Source: Corynebacterium zhongnanshanii (GTDB taxonomy: Bacteria; Actinomycetota; Actinomycetes; Mycobacteriales; Mycobacteriaceae). Taken from it: a DNA stretch of 64,000 nucleotides. The position numbers and the translations under genes are program-made. Positions 54,556 through 63,303 of this stretch are shown here, piece after piece (within the stretch, counting starts at the first letter, position 1; each line of letters starts with the position of its first letter). Where the stretch lies: contig NZ_CP061033.1 of assembly GCF_014490575.1 (NCBI RefSeq), forward strand, positions 2,142,898 to 2,206,897, read 5' to 3'. Under the pieces are notes generated by a model. The model was not told where the DNA came from and searched no databases. It worked only from the letters and a program-made list of their open reading frames with translations.

Positions 54556-55740
54556 GTGGATCGACTTGTTCTCCAAGTCGGCGACCGTAGCCCGCGTGTC
54601 GCGGAGGTTCGTGCAACCTTGGCCCGTCTTGGACTTCTGGACGGTTTTTCCGGTGAGGTCTCCGGATCCAACCAACGGTGGTCTCCCGAGGATGAATTTT
54701 TTGACGACGCCCTAGCGCACGCCCTTCGGGCCTTCCAACAACAACGCGGCATCATTGCCGACGGCATGATCACCAATGGAACGCTGCGCGCCCTGCGGGA
54801 AGCTTCCTATACCTTAGGCGCCCGCGTGCTGTCCTTGAACACCAACCAGCTGGTGGGCGACGATGTCACCCAGCTTCAAACCCAGCTTCATGATCTGGGT
54901 TTCTACACCTCCCGGGTGGATGGCCACTTCGGCACCAGCACCCACAATGCGGTGGTTGCGTATCAGACGGATTATGCCCTGAAGGCCGATGGGGTAGTGG
55001 GCCCGGACACTCTCCGAGCGCTGTCCTACTTGGGGCGTCGCATCACCGGCGGCTCCCCACAGTCCATTCGTGAGAAGGAACAGATCCGCTCTTCCGGCCC
55101 TCAGCTATCCGGTAAGCGCGTGGTGATTGACCCTGCGTTGGGTGGCGCGAACACGGGCTACACGGCCCAGGGCCCCTTCGGTCAGGTGACGGAGGAGGAG
55201 ATCCTGTGGGATCTCGCCGGCCGTATCGAGGGCCGCATGATTGCCGCAGGCATGGAGACCATCATTTCCCGACCCCGCTCCGCGGATCCGTCCTCGCAGG
55301 ACAGGGCGAATATCGCCAACGCGTTCGGTGCGGATTTGTTGATCTCCCTCAAGGCGGACATCTATCCGAACGAGAAGGCGCACGGCGTGGCGTCTTTCTA
55401 CTTCGGTTCACTCAATGGTTATTCCTCCCTGGTGGGCGAGCGGCTCAGCGGTTTCATCCAGCGCGAGATCTGCGCCCGAACCCCGCTTCAAAACTGCTTC
55501 AACCATGGCCGCACCTGGGATATTTTGCGTTTGACGGGCATGCCTGCCGTGCAGGTGGTGCCTGGTTATATGACGAACCCGGAGGATTTAAGCGTCCTTA
55601 CGGATCCCGCGATGCGCGATAAGATCGCCGAGGCCATCGTGGTCTCCGTGAAGCGCCTGTACCTCATGGACAAGGACGTCCACGCCACCGGCACGTTCAA
55701 CTTCGCAGACATTCTGAAGGCCGAGGGCACCCACAAGTAG
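54556..55740 (+). CDS. cwlM: CwlM-type peptidoglycan amidase homologue
   Basis: A 394-residue protein. Two peptidoglycan-binding repeats (about 10-75 and 85-155; VRATLARLGLLDGFSGEV..., LQTQLHDLGFYTSRVDGHFG) precede an amidase_3-type N-acetylmuramoyl-L-alanine amidase domain (about 180-375; RVVIDPALGGANTGYTAQGP). The zinc-site histidine of the first motif (normally DxGHGG) is replaced here (DPALGG), so hydrolase activity is doubtful. There is no signal peptide. In mycobacteria CwlM is cytoplasmic, is phosphorylated by PknB and then activates MurA. GTG 54556 is the start. Confidence 0.9.
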   Translation: MDRLVLQVGDRSPRVAEVRATLARLGLLDGFSGEVSGSNQRWSPEDEFFDDALAHALRAFQQQRGIIADGMITNGTLRALREASYTLGARVLSLNTNQLVGDDVTQLQTQLHDLGFYTSRVDGHFGTSTHNAVVAYQTDYALKADGVVGPDTLRALSYLGRRITGGSPQSIREKEQIRSSGPQLSGKRVVIDPALGGANTGYTAQGPFGQVTEEEILWDLAGRIEGRMIAAGMETIISRPRSADPSSQDRANIANAFGADLLISLKADIYPNEKAHGVASFYFGSLNGYSSLVGERLSGFIQREICARTPLQNCFNHGRTWDILRLTGMPAVQVVPGYMTNPEDLSVLTDPAMRDKIAEAIVVSVKRLYLMDKDVHATGTFNFADILKAEGTHK

Positions 55741-55809
55741 CGGCTAGTGCAGGCCCACGCCAGTGCGCACACTGCTTACCCCGCGCACTAACGGCCCCTG
55801 AGCGGGCAG

Positions 55810-57030
55810 CTAGCGCGTTGCCTCCAGCACAGTGAACGTAGCGTCCCGGCTCACTTGAGTCACCGTACCGAAACGCTGTTCCACCACGGGCCGGTAGCGC
55901 AGGTGCGCATTGTGCACGAACAGCAGCGTCCCGCCGGGCCTGAGCAGCCGCGCGCTCGCATCCAGCAGCGGCTGCACCAGAGTGGGGTCGATGCGGGTGC
56001 CTTCATGAAACGGCGGATTGAGCAGCACCAGGTCTTGAGTCCCGGCCTCCAGTGCCGACGCCGCGTCGTCCCACGTGACCGTCACCGCGCTGTTGCCCTT
56101 CATCGCCCTCGACGCCGACAGCACCGCATCCAGATCCACATCCGTCGCCGCGATCCTCACCCCCGTGTGACCCGACGCCAGCATCGCCGCCGTCACAGTC
56201 CCATTTCCACATCCAAGATCCACGATGTGCAGGTGGCTGCGCCCGCCATCGCCGGTAGTGTTGCCATCGTTGGTGCGGGCGCCACTCCCACTGTCCCTCC
56301 GTTCGAGCCACTGCACGGCAGCGGCCGCCAGAGCCTGGCCTCCACGGTCTGGCTTCGCCCCTGAGAACACTCCGCCGTGGCCATGCAGCCTTGCCCCGCA
56401 GTACTCCTGTGTGGCGGGCTCGTAGGCATGCACTCCTTCTTTCGGAACCGTTGCCTCCAGGCAACGGTTCTTACCTTTACCTCGCAAGCCATGCACCTCG
56501 GAGAAGGAGTGCTCGATCACCGCGTTCATGGACTTGGTCATGTGCTTGTTGGCACCTCCCAGAATGAGGCGGGGCACGCCGTGGCGTGCACAGCCGGTGG
56601 CCCATTCCTCCAGCGCGCTCAAAGCCTTCGGCAGGCGGCCGATCGCCAGGACTGGCTGTTGTTTCACGTGGGTGGCTAGGAACTCTTCCAGGCTCCCCGG
56701 GGCGCCGTCCAGGCCCGCAACAGTCACGAGCACGTCAGCGCTCTGCGCCTCATTGTTCAGCACCTCATCGCTCTGTGCCTCAGCGCTCTGTCCCTCTGAG
56801 AGCCGGGCCACGGCCCGAGCCTCCCTCAGATCGCGGCAGCGGACCAGCACGGCCCCGCTGCCCCAGGCTTTCACGCGCTCCATCGCCCAGGCCGTCAGGC
56901 TGCCCGTGTGATCGTCCAGCACGATGATGGTGCCGGCTGGGGGGTCGGAGGCTTCGGCGTCGTGGATAATAAGACGATCGAGGGCGTCACTGACAGGGGT
57001 AGCAGCGGAGGCGGCGGGGGAGGGGGACAT
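55810..57030 (-). CDS. RsmC/RlmG-like rRNA guanine methyltransferase
   Basis: A 406-residue class I SAM-dependent methyltransferase. The C-terminal catalytic domain has the SAM motif VDLGCGNGTVTAAML, the acidic ATDVDLDAV and the N2-guanine signature LLNPPFHEGT. The N-terminal half is a degenerate copy of the same fold (IIVLDDHTGSLTAWAM...), the arrangement of RlmG (23S G1835) and RsmC (16S G1207). Which rRNA base is modified cannot be decided. It starts 10 bases after the GNAT-like gene and is probably co-transcribed with it. A half parS sequence (TTGTTTCACGTG) lies inside it near 56656. Confidence 0.85.
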   Translation of the reverse strand: MSPSPAASAATPVSDALDRLIIHDAEASDPPAGTIIVLDDHTGSLTAWAMERVKAWGSGAVLVRCRDLREARAVARLSEGQSAEAQSDEVLNNEAQSADVLVTVAGLDGAPGSLEEFLATHVKQQPVLAIGRLPKALSALEEWATGCARHGVPRLILGGANKHMTKSMNAVIEHSFSEVHGLRGKGKNRCLEATVPKEGVHAYEPATQEYCGARLHGHGGVFSGAKPDRGGQALAAAAVQWLERRDSGSGARTNDGNTTGDGGRSHLHIVDLGCGNGTVTAAMLASGHTGVRIAATDVDLDAVLSASRAMKGNSAVTVTWDDAASALEAGTQDLVLLNPPFHEGTRIDPTLVQPLLDASARLLRPGGTLLFVHNAHLRYRPVVEQRFGTVTQVSRDATFTVLEATR

Positions 57031-57040
57031 GGCCTACAGT

Positions 57041-57979
57041 CTAGCGGCGGAACAGTCGATCATCGCCAAGGCGCAAGAAGGTGGGCTGCGGCGTGCGGTG
57101 CGCGCGGCCGCCCATGACGGTGCCGAGGGCCTCGCGACCGGTCAGATGCTCGTGGTCATCCGCCTCCACGCGACCAAACAGCCCGGCACCCGCATCGATC
57201 TCCTTGCGGTATCGGGGGAACCGCGGATGCGCCTTCACCACAGTGAAGCCCTGCTCCTCCAGGATGTCCTCGGACAGCATCGGCGCGTGCTCCAGCTGCG
57301 TGCTGGTCTTCTCATTCGCCGCGGACTCCTGCGGCGGCTCCCAACCCCCGTATGCCTCCGCGAAGAACGTCGGCGTTGCTGTCTCCTGCTGCGTACCCAC
57401 ATGCGTGTCGACGCCGCCTGCGGCGGGATCTGTGCCGGCCTTCTCCCCGAGATCGTCGGTGCCTTCCCCCTCAGCGCCTGTGCCTGCATTGCCCTCGGCG
57501 TTCATCAACTCTTCGACCAGGGAATGGTCTAGGGCCTCCACGCGCGCGAATGCCTCCACGGCCTTTACGCCGCGGCGTTTGGCTTCCTCCAGGACGGTAT
57601 CGATCAGCCGATGCTCAAGGTACAGCCCCATGTACGGCAGGGCCACGTACACGTTGGTTATGAGGATTGCATCGGGGGACACCGGAGCGGTGGGCAAGGC
57701 TCTGCTGCCTGGGAGGTAGTTGGACGGAGCAAACACCACGGTCGCGGCCGGCAGGGGAGTGGAGCCTTCGTCTCCGGTGGAGACGAAGGCTGTGTAGGCA
57801 CACGTGCCCCATTCCATGAGGACGCGTTGGATCCACAATTCTTTTTCAAATTGTGGATCCTCAATGCTGTCACAGGTGTTGGCGTCGCTATGGGGAATCT
57901 GCCAAAACATGCTCGACAGCGCCGTGGACTCAATGTCCCGCGCCGTGTCATAGCGGATACCGCGGATGCTGAGTTCCAT
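57041..57979 (-). CDS. GNAT-like protein (Rv3916c-type)
   Basis: A 312-residue protein of the conserved family found next to parB in mycolic-acid bacteria. The N-terminal ~150 residues contain a GNAT-like core (DAILITNVYVALPYMGLYLEHRLIDTVLEEAKRRGVKAVEAFAR). A Glu/Gly/Thr-rich insertion follows (about 165-200), then GWEPPQESAANE and HAPMLSEDILEEQGFTVVKAHPRFPRYR. The acceptor is unknown. ATG 57979 is preferred because GGGAGGTGGG precedes it; the frame itself opens at 58012. Confidence 0.75.
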   Translation of the reverse strand: MELSIRGIRYDTARDIESTALSSMFWQIPHSDANTCDSIEDPQFEKELWIQRVLMEWGTCAYTAFVSTGDEGSTPLPAATVVFAPSNYLPGSRALPTAPVSPDAILITNVYVALPYMGLYLEHRLIDTVLEEAKRRGVKAVEAFARVEALDHSLVEELMNAEGNAGTGAEGEGTDDLGEKAGTDPAAGGVDTHVGTQQETATPTFFAEAYGGWEPPQESAANEKTSTQLEHAPMLSEDILEEQGFTVVKAHPRFPRYRKEIDAGAGLFGRVEADDHEHLTGREALGTVMGGRAHRTPQPTFLRLGDDRLFRR

Positions 57980-58150
57980 CCCACCTCCCTTCCGGACTGA
58001 AGCGTCAGCCATGTGGCACCATCACGTGCGTGGTGGCGCCGTTGGTTGCCGCTGCGGTTCTCTTCTTGTGCTTGCGGGCTGCTGCCTATGCGTCTGCGCC
58101 CATAGTAGTCCTGCGGGACGCCCATGGGTGCAGGATTGAACTTTTTCGAA

Positions 58151-58166
58151 TGTTTCACGTGAAACA
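58151..58166. promoter_or_regulatory. parS site 1
   Basis: Perfect 16 bp match to the parS consensus TGTTTCACGTGAAACA, the ParB-binding site for chromosome segregation. It lies in the 316-base gap between the GNAT-like gene and the nitroreductase gene (57980-58295), where no gene is otherwise seen. Confidence 0.95.
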
Positions 58167-58295
58167 TTGGGCGCCGACAGGGCTAGCGTCCCTGCCACAC
58201 TCAGCTAGCGCCTCAACGGCATCGCCCGCTAACTAGCCGCAGCCAAACGCCCGGACCCATACAGCAGGTGCCGAAGAGTGGGCGAACCCGCCGAC

Positions 58296-58877
58296 CTAGT
58301 ACCGGTCGTTCACTCGGCGATTTGCCGCGCGGCCCGGGTGTGCAGGCTCCTCAGCAGGGTAACCAGCAGCGATAACCAACGCGATCGAACGGTCGTCCCG
58401 GCCACCGATTCCGATGGCCTCCTTGACTCCCTGCTCATCCCAACCTGTGGTGGGGGAGGTCGCCACGCCTTCGTTCTGAGCGGCGATCATGAGGAACGCA
58501 GCCGCCAGAGACGCGTCCTTCAGGCCAGCCTCGCGCAGGAACTGTGGGGTCTTGTCCTTCAAGTAACCGGCAACAAATTCAGCTCTGTCGGCGCCGAGAA
58601 TCTCGTTGGCGTCCTCTGGGAGCTTCTCGGAGCGTCCGACGAAGACGAACACCACGGGAGCATCCAGGAACTGCTGCTGCTTGCCAGCGTCATAGATAGC
58701 CTGTTTCACTTCCTGATCGCGAACGACTACGATATCCCGAAGCTGGGAGTTGAAGGCGCTCGGCGCCTCCAGCGCAAGGTTCACAATACGGTCAAGAACT
58801 TCATCGGAGATAGACTCCGACGAGAACTTGCGGACCGCCCTGCGATCGTTGATGACCTGATCGACGGTGTTCGCCAT
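58296..58877 (-). CDS. Nitroreductase-family flavoprotein
   Basis: A 193-residue FMN-dependent oxidoreductase of the nitroreductase family. The N-terminal RRAVRKFSSESISDEVLDRIVNLALEAPSAFNSQ motif (FMN phosphate contacts) and LKDASLAAAFLMIAAQNEGVATSPTTGWDE in the second half are conserved. Physiological substrates are unknown (quinones, nitro compounds). ATG 58877 follows AGGAGAATAATCT, 29 bases after the parB stop, so read-through from parAB is likely. Confidence 0.9.
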   Translation of the reverse strand: MANTVDQVINDRRAVRKFSSESISDEVLDRIVNLALEAPSAFNSQLRDIVVVRDQEVKQAIYDAGKQQQFLDAPVVFVFVGRSEKLPEDANEILGADRAEFVAGYLKDKTPQFLREAGLKDASLAAAFLMIAAQNEGVATSPTTGWDEQGVKEAIGIGGRDDRSIALVIAAGYPAEEPAHPGRAANRRVNDRY

Positions 58878-58906
58878 AGATTATTCTCCTATAGTCTGGG
58901 GATTCA

Positions 58907-60124
58907 TTAGTTATTCTTCGAATAATTGATAAGCTCAATTATCCTTTCGAAGTCCTCGGGGCCTCCGAACTCTACAACAATCTTGCCTTTTTTCTTGCCC
59001 ATCTGCACGCTCACCTTGGTGTCCAGCGCATCGCCGAAGTCATCCGCCCACTGCCGAACATCAGCCGGAAGCTCCCTCGTGGAGGCCTTCCGCTTCGGCG
59101 TTGCCTGGTCTCCACCAGAGCGGTTCAGCGCCGTCACTGCCTCTTCGGTCGCACGTACAGAGAGACCCTCGGCCACGATCCGCAAGGCCAGCCGCTCTTG
59201 AGCATCCGCCCCGACCTTCACCCCCAGCAGCGCACGGGCGTGACCAGCAGAAAGAACGCCTGCAGCAACCCGACGCTGAACCGCCACCGGCAGCTGCAGC
59301 AATCGGATCATGTTGGTAATGAGGGGACGGGAGCGTCCGATGCGCTCGGCAAGCTGCGCTTGGGTCACGCCGAACTCTTCCAACAGCTGCTGGTAAGCAG
59401 CGGCCTCTTCCAGAGGGTTCAGCTGTGCACGGTGGATGTTCTCCAACAGGGCGTCGCGCAGCATCGCGGAGTCGTCGGTCTCACGCACGATAGCGGGGAT
59501 AACATCCAGGCCGGCTTCCTTGGACGCACGGAAACGGCGCTCACCCATGATGAGCTCAAAGTCCGTGGAGCCATCGGGGGAGTAGCGCACCACAATCGGC
59601 TGCATCACACCAAACTCGCGAATGGAGTGTACCAGTTCGGCGAGCGCCTCCTCGTCGAAGTTGCTGCGAGGCTGCTTCGCGTTCGGACGAATCGAACTCA
59701 ACGGTAGCTCTTGGTACGTGGCGCCGAACTCGTTGGTTGTCCCCACAGACTCGGATATACCGGACGTACCGGATGCTCCAGCTCCTCCAGGTGTCTCGGC
59801 AACTCCAGACGCCTTGGCACCACGCGCTCCATCGGACACTCGAGAACGAGAATTCTCACCCTTCTCAGCTCCGCGAGTCCCGCTGCCCGCAGCACCTGTT
59901 TTGTCACTGGTACGTTTCGAAGTGCCGCGGGCGGAATCAGATGATCCACCGCCAGAAGCCCCCGACGGCCCCAAAATAATGTCGGCCGCACCGTGACCCA
60001 ACCGAGGCTTCTGATCGCCAGTAGGAATCAGAGACGCCAGTCCGCGCCCCAATCCACCCCGCTTGGCCTCGGACCCTAACGTGCCGCCCATGTTCGGCAT
60101 GGCTGGTTTTTTGGACGTGGCCAT
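58907..60124 (-). CDS. parB: Chromosome-partitioning protein ParB
   Basis: A 405-residue CTPase clamp that loads at parS and spreads to organise the origin region. The N-terminus [14 protein letters not shown] is the ParA-stimulating motif typical of actinobacteria. A Gly/Ser/Ala-rich linker (about 35-135) precedes [22 protein letters not shown], the CTP-binding [21 protein letters not shown] and [20 protein letters not shown], the helix-turn-helix ([20 protein letters not shown]) and the C-terminal dimerisation domain. ATG 60124 uses an AAGGAG inside the end of parA (3-base gap). Confidence 0.96.
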   Translation of the reverse strand: MATSKKPAMPNMGGTLGSEAKRGGLGRGLASLIPTGDQKPRLGHGAADIILGPSGASGGGSSDSARGTSKRTSDKTGAAGSGTRGAEKGENSRSRVSDGARGAKASGVAETPGGAGASGTSGISESVGTTNEFGATYQELPLSSIRPNAKQPRSNFDEEALAELVHSIREFGVMQPIVVRYSPDGSTDFELIMGERRFRASKEAGLDVIPAIVRETDDSAMLRDALLENIHRAQLNPLEEAAAYQQLLEEFGVTQAQLAERIGRSRPLITNMIRLLQLPVAVQRRVAAGVLSAGHARALLGVKVGADAQERLALRIVAEGLSVRATEEAVTALNRSGGDQATPKRKASTRELPADVRQWADDFGDALDTKVSVQMGKKKGKIVVEFGGPEDFERIIELINYSKNN

Positions 60125-60127
60125 GTG

Positions 60128-61066
60128 TTAGATCATCTCCTTGTGTAGTTCCGGTGCAATGCCGATCGGGGCAGTGGATTCTGTTGGCAGGTAGTCGCCG
60201 CGCTGAGCGAACTCCACGGCGGCGTCGAAGTAGGCGAGCGCTCCCGGCGATCCGCTATCGTATTGCAGCACGGTCTGACCGTAGCCTGGCGCCTCGGAGA
60301 CTTTGACGGACCGCGGGATGTGGTTGTCCAACACCACAGAACCGAAATGGTTACGCACCTCGTCGGACACCTGCTCAGACAGCTTCGTGCGACCGTCGTA
60401 CATCGTCAACAGCACGCCAGAGATGTGCAGTTCCGGGTTCAGATTCTGCCGAATCATCGTAATGTTGTTGAGCAGCTGACCCACACCCTCCAACGCGTAG
60501 TACTCACATTGGATCGGCAGCATCACTTCATTCACTGCGGTCATCGCGTTGATGGTCAGCAGCCCCAGCGATGGGGGACAGTCGATGAAGATGTAGTCGA
60601 ACCCGTATTCGTCGATGAATTCCTCGTTCAAGGCCTCCACCAGCCGGTACTCACGGCGCTCCATGGCGACAAGCTCAATCTCAGCTCCCGCGAGATCGAT
60701 CGTCGCCGGAATGCAGTACACATTCTGGTTGACCTCGTTCTGCTGCATCGCGTCGGCAGGCGTCATCTCACCGATGAGCACTTCGTAGCTGGACGGTGTG
60801 CCCATGCGGTGCTCTGCGCCCAGGGCAGTGGAGGCGTTGCCCTGCGGATCCAGGTCGATCACCAGCACCTTCTGGCCGTGCATCCCCAGCGCCCAGGCCA
60901 GATTCACCGTAGACGTGGTCTTACCCACGCCGCCCTTCTGATTGGCGATGGTGATTGTGCGGCATCGCTCCGGCCGCTCGAGCTTCAGCCGCGACGTATT
61001 CTGCAGCTTCGCCGCCTGCCGCGCCGCGCGCGCGATGGGCGTATCGTCCCACTCCATCTCAGCCAT
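60128..61066 (-). CDS. parA: Chromosome-partitioning ATPase ParA
   Basis: A 312-residue Walker-type ATPase (deviant Walker A KGGVGKTTSTVNLAWALG, Walker A' region DLDPQGNAS, Walker B FIDCPPSLGLLT) that moves ParB-parS complexes. ATG 61066 is chosen because AGGACGGAG precedes it. An upstream TTG at 61156 would add 30 Thr/Arg-rich residues and has parS in place of a ribosome site. The conserved region begins at ERCRTITIANQKGG in either case. Operon order is parA, parB, nitroreductase gene. Confidence 0.93.
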   Translation of the reverse strand: MAEMEWDDTPIARAARQAAKLQNTSRLKLERPERCRTITIANQKGGVGKTTSTVNLAWALGMHGQKVLVIDLDPQGNASTALGAEHRMGTPSSYEVLIGEMTPADAMQQNEVNQNVYCIPATIDLAGAEIELVAMERREYRLVEALNEEFIDEYGFDYIFIDCPPSLGLLTINAMTAVNEVMLPIQCEYYALEGVGQLLNNITMIRQNLNPELHISGVLLTMYDGRTKLSEQVSDEVRNHFGSVVLDNHIPRSVKVSEAPGYGQTVLQYDSGSPGALAYFDAAVEFAQRGDYLPTESTAPIGIAPELHKEMI

Positions 61067-61156
61067 CTCCGTCCTTGTCGTGCTCGTCGTGCGTGTGTTC
61101 AACGCCGTATTTCGTCCTTTAATATCCGACGCCCAGCGTTCCGTTATCCCAGCCAA

Positions 61157-61172
61157 TGTTTCACGTGAAACA
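61157..61172. promoter_or_regulatory. parS site 2
   Basis: Perfect TGTTTCACGTGAAACA about 90 bases upstream of the preferred parA start, between parA and rsmG. ParB bound here could also autoregulate parAB. Confidence 0.95.
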
Positions 61173-61249
61173 TCGCGGTGTGAAGAGAACTCTATTCTAT
61201 GTTCTAGCCCCTACAACCGCGAGACTACGTGAAAAGACGTTCGAGTGGA

Positions 61250-61888
61250 TTACTTGATTCGCGGCACCACGACCACGTGGGTGCTCTCCGCGAGAGTCTT
61301 CGCGCCTACTTCCAGTACCCTAGGCTGCCCGCCGCCGGCCTTTTTAATGATCGAGGCATCTCGTTCAATTTCGTCTGCAACACTCGAACCCTTCAGCGCC
61401 CTCATGTCGCCGTCGTTCTTCACCAGAGGCAAAGACCACTGAACAAGCTTGCCTAAAGGTGCGACAGCGCGCGAGGTGACGATGTCCGCACCACCCAGCT
61501 GAGCGATGACGTTCTTGTCTTCGGCGCGGCCGCGGATGACTTCCACATTATCCAAACCAAGCTCAGCGACGACTTCGTTCAGGAACGTCGTCCTGCGGAG
61601 CAAGGGCTCCAACAGTTGCAAGGTCAGGTCGGGACGCGCAATGGCCAGCGGGATACCCGGAAGACCGGCTCCCGATCCAACGTCGATGACACGGAGGCCG
61701 GCGTCGATCGCCTCGGACAGGACGGCGGAATTGAGGATGTGACGGTCCCAGATCCGCGGTACTTCCCGCGGGCCGATCAGGCCGCGTTCGGTAGCGACAG
61801 TCTCCAACAGTTCAGCGTATCGGACCGCAAGCGGGAGCCGATCCCCGAAAATCTGAGCGGCTGCATCTGGATGTTTCACGTGAAACAT
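61250..61888 (-). CDS. rsmG: 16S rRNA (guanine(527)-N7)-methyltransferase
   Basis: A 212-residue SAM-dependent methyltransferase modifying G527 of 16S rRNA (loss gives low-level streptomycin resistance in other bacteria). Motifs: [38 protein letters not shown] (SAM), [15 protein letters not shown]. The first codons MFHVKHPD are written by a parS site overlapping the start. Length is typical. The gene is also known as gidB. Confidence 0.94.
   Translation of the reverse strand: MFHVKHPDAAAQIFGDRLPLAVRYAELLETVATERGLIGPREVPRIWDRHILNSAVLSEAIDAGLRVIDVGSGAGLPGIPLAIARPDLTLQLLEPLLRRTTFLNEVVAELGLDNVEVIRGRAEDKNVIAQLGGADIVTSRAVAPLGKLVQWSLPLVKNDGDMRALKGSSVADEIERDASIIKKAGGGQPRVLEVGAKTLAESTHVVVVPRIK
61872..61887. 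promoter_or_regulatory. parS site 3, overlapping the rsmG start codon
   Basis: Perfect TGTTTCACGTGAAACA that includes part of the rsmG ATG (61886-61888) and encodes its residues FHVKH. It is the parS site nearest to dnaA in this window. Confidence 0.95.
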
Positions 61889-61920
61889 TCTAGTGCCGGT
61901 TGGCGCTCATTCCTAACGCG

Positions 61921-61964
61921 AAAAAGAAAACCGCCTCGATGCTCACGGTGAGCGTCGGGGCGGG
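61921..61964 (-). terminator. Terminator after yidC
   Basis: Minus-strand stem from CCGCCCCGACGCTCAC and CGTGAGCATCGAGGCGG (61931-61963) followed by TTTTCTTTTT. It separates yidC from rsmG. Confidence 0.85.
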
Positions 61965-61980
61965 GGAAGTAGGAGAGAGG

Positions 61981-62946
61981 CTACTTCTTCTTTTTCTTCT
62001 TCGGGTTGTTCGGTCGGACGCCAACCTGAGGAGCGGAGGTCCGCTTTGCAGCGGCCTTAGCCTCGCGCTCTTCGACTTCCTCGCGATCCATCTTATCGAA
62101 CAGCAGCTTCTGCTGCACGAAGGTCCACGTGTTGTTAGCAAGCATGTAGGTTGCCAGACCCACCTGCCACATGAAGCCACCCAACAGATACAGGACGGGC
62201 ATGACCCACAGCATCATCTTCTGCATCATGTCCATCTGCATCTGCATCTGGGCGGACTGAGGGGTCTTGTTGGGGTTCGCAGCCTGACGAGCCTTCTGGC
62301 GATCCAGAGACATGCGCGCGGAGAAGTGCATCAGCACAGCAGAGATCAGCATCATCGGAACGATCAGAAGGATGATGTTGGTGCGGGTGAAGTCCACGGA
62401 CCCATCGGCCGCGAAGGCGCCGTAGTTTTCCTCGGCCATGGAGATGTACGCAGACAGTGGCGTCCCGAACAGACGGGCGTCCAGGAAGGACTGCACATCT
62501 TGAACGGAGAACACGTAGTTACCGGTGTTACGCGTCTCCTCGATGGTCATGCCCAGCTGGCCGGTACCGGTGCCGGTGCGGTTGAAGGAGCGCAGCACGT
62601 GGAACAGACCAATGAAGATAGGGAACTGAACCAGCATCGGGAGGCAGGAGGCCAGAGGGTTCACGCCCATGTCCTTCTGCAGCTTGCGCATCTCCAGAGC
62701 CAGAGTCTGGCGATCGTTCTTGTACTTAGCTTGGAGCGCCTGCATCTTCGGCTGGAACTCGGCCATCTTGCGGGCCGAGCGCATCTGGTTGGCCATAGGC
62801 TTCACCAAGAGGATACGGATGGTGAACACCAGGAAGATGATGGACAGCGCCCACGCTACGCCGGACGCTGGGTCAAGAACAAGGCTCCATACCTTGTGCC
62901 AGAACCACAGCACCGCGGAGATTGGGTAATAAACAAAATTCAGCAC
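61981..62946 (-). CDS. yidC: Membrane protein insertase YidC
   Basis: A 321-residue Oxa1/YidC/Alb3 insertase that integrates and folds membrane proteins with or without SecYEG. Five spans are visible, starting VLWFWHKVWSLVLDP (short first loop, as in Gram-positive YidC without the E. coli P1 domain). The conserved SCLPMLVQFPIFIGLFHVLR and a cytoplasmic tail ending in a run of lysines (PNNPKKKKKK) follow. GTG 62946 has GGAGG nine bases upstream. A jag/khpB gene, which follows yidC in mycobacteria, is not present between yidC and rsmG. Confidence 0.94.
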   Translation of the reverse strand: MLNFVYYPISAVLWFWHKVWSLVLDPASGVAWALSIIFLVFTIRILLVKPMANQMRSARKMAEFQPKMQALQAKYKNDRQTLALEMRKLQKDMGVNPLASCLPMLVQFPIFIGLFHVLRSFNRTGTGTGQLGMTIEETRNTGNYVFSVQDVQSFLDARLFGTPLSAYISMAEENYGAFAADGSVDFTRTNIILLIVPMMLISAVLMHFSARMSLDRQKARQAANPNKTPQSAQMQMQMDMMQKMMLWVMPVLYLLGGFMWQVGLATYMLANNTWTFVQQKLLFDKMDREEVEEREAKAAAKRTSAPQVGVRPNNPKKKKKK

Positions 62947-62982
62947 GGGTGACGGTGCCTCCTAGTTGTAATCAATAGTGAA

Positions 62983-63303
62983 TTAATGCCGTTGTGTGCG
63001 GCGAGGAGGAACGGGGTCCCAACCGCCCGGATGCCACGGCCCACAACGAGCCAAGCGCTTGACCGTCAGCACAGTTCCTCTGAGAAACCCGTGACGGGTG
63101 AACGCCGTCAGGGCGTAGTTGCTGCACGTCGGATCAAAACGACACGTCGAACCCATCTTAAGGCCTGACAAGTGCTCTTGGTAAAAAAGGATCAACCGGC
63201 GCGCCGCAGGAGCGCCGTCGCCGTCGATGGCGGTGTGCTCAGCGTAGGCATCGCGCGGCTCACCGGAGCGGTCATAGGCTGCGCCGGATGCAGCTGTACA
63301 CAT
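62983..63303 (-). CDS. yidD: Membrane protein insertion efficiency factor YidD
   Basis: A 106-residue small protein of the YidD (DUF37) family that assists YidC-dependent insertion. The characteristic LILFYQEHLSGLKMGSTCRFDPTCSNYALTAFTRHGFLRG contains the conserved cysteines, followed by RLARCGPWHPGGWDPVP. ATG 63303 follows AGGAG with a 10-base spacing, giving a 32-base overlap with the end of rnpA and so translational coupling. The frame extends to 63450, but that part is the rnpA shadow. Confidence 0.9.
   Translation of the reverse strand: MCTAASGAAYDRSGEPRDAYAEHTAIDGDGAPAARRLILFYQEHLSGLKMGSTCRFDPTCSNYALTAFTRHGFLRGTVLTVKRLARCGPWHPGGWDPVPPRRTQRH

Noticed and set aside
56655..56666. Fourth parS site near 56656
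   Set aside because: Only the left half (TTGTTTCACGTG) matches; the right half diverges, so ParB binding is unlikely to be strong.
57658..58167. Minus-strand frame beginning MFHVKH at parS site 1
   Set aside because: The parS sequence always encodes these residues; the rest overlaps the GNAT-like gene in another frame and has no family resemblance, unlike rsmG at site 3.
60128..61156. TTG start at 61156 for parA
   Set aside because: parS occupies the ribosome-site position and the added 30 residues look non-conserved; ATG 61066 with AGGACGGAG is preferred, though this is not certain.
61890..62180. A possible jag/khpB gene between yidC and rsmG
   Set aside because: The open frame lies mostly antiparallel-frame inside yidC and shows no KH or R3H motif; the true gap is 92 bases with a terminator.
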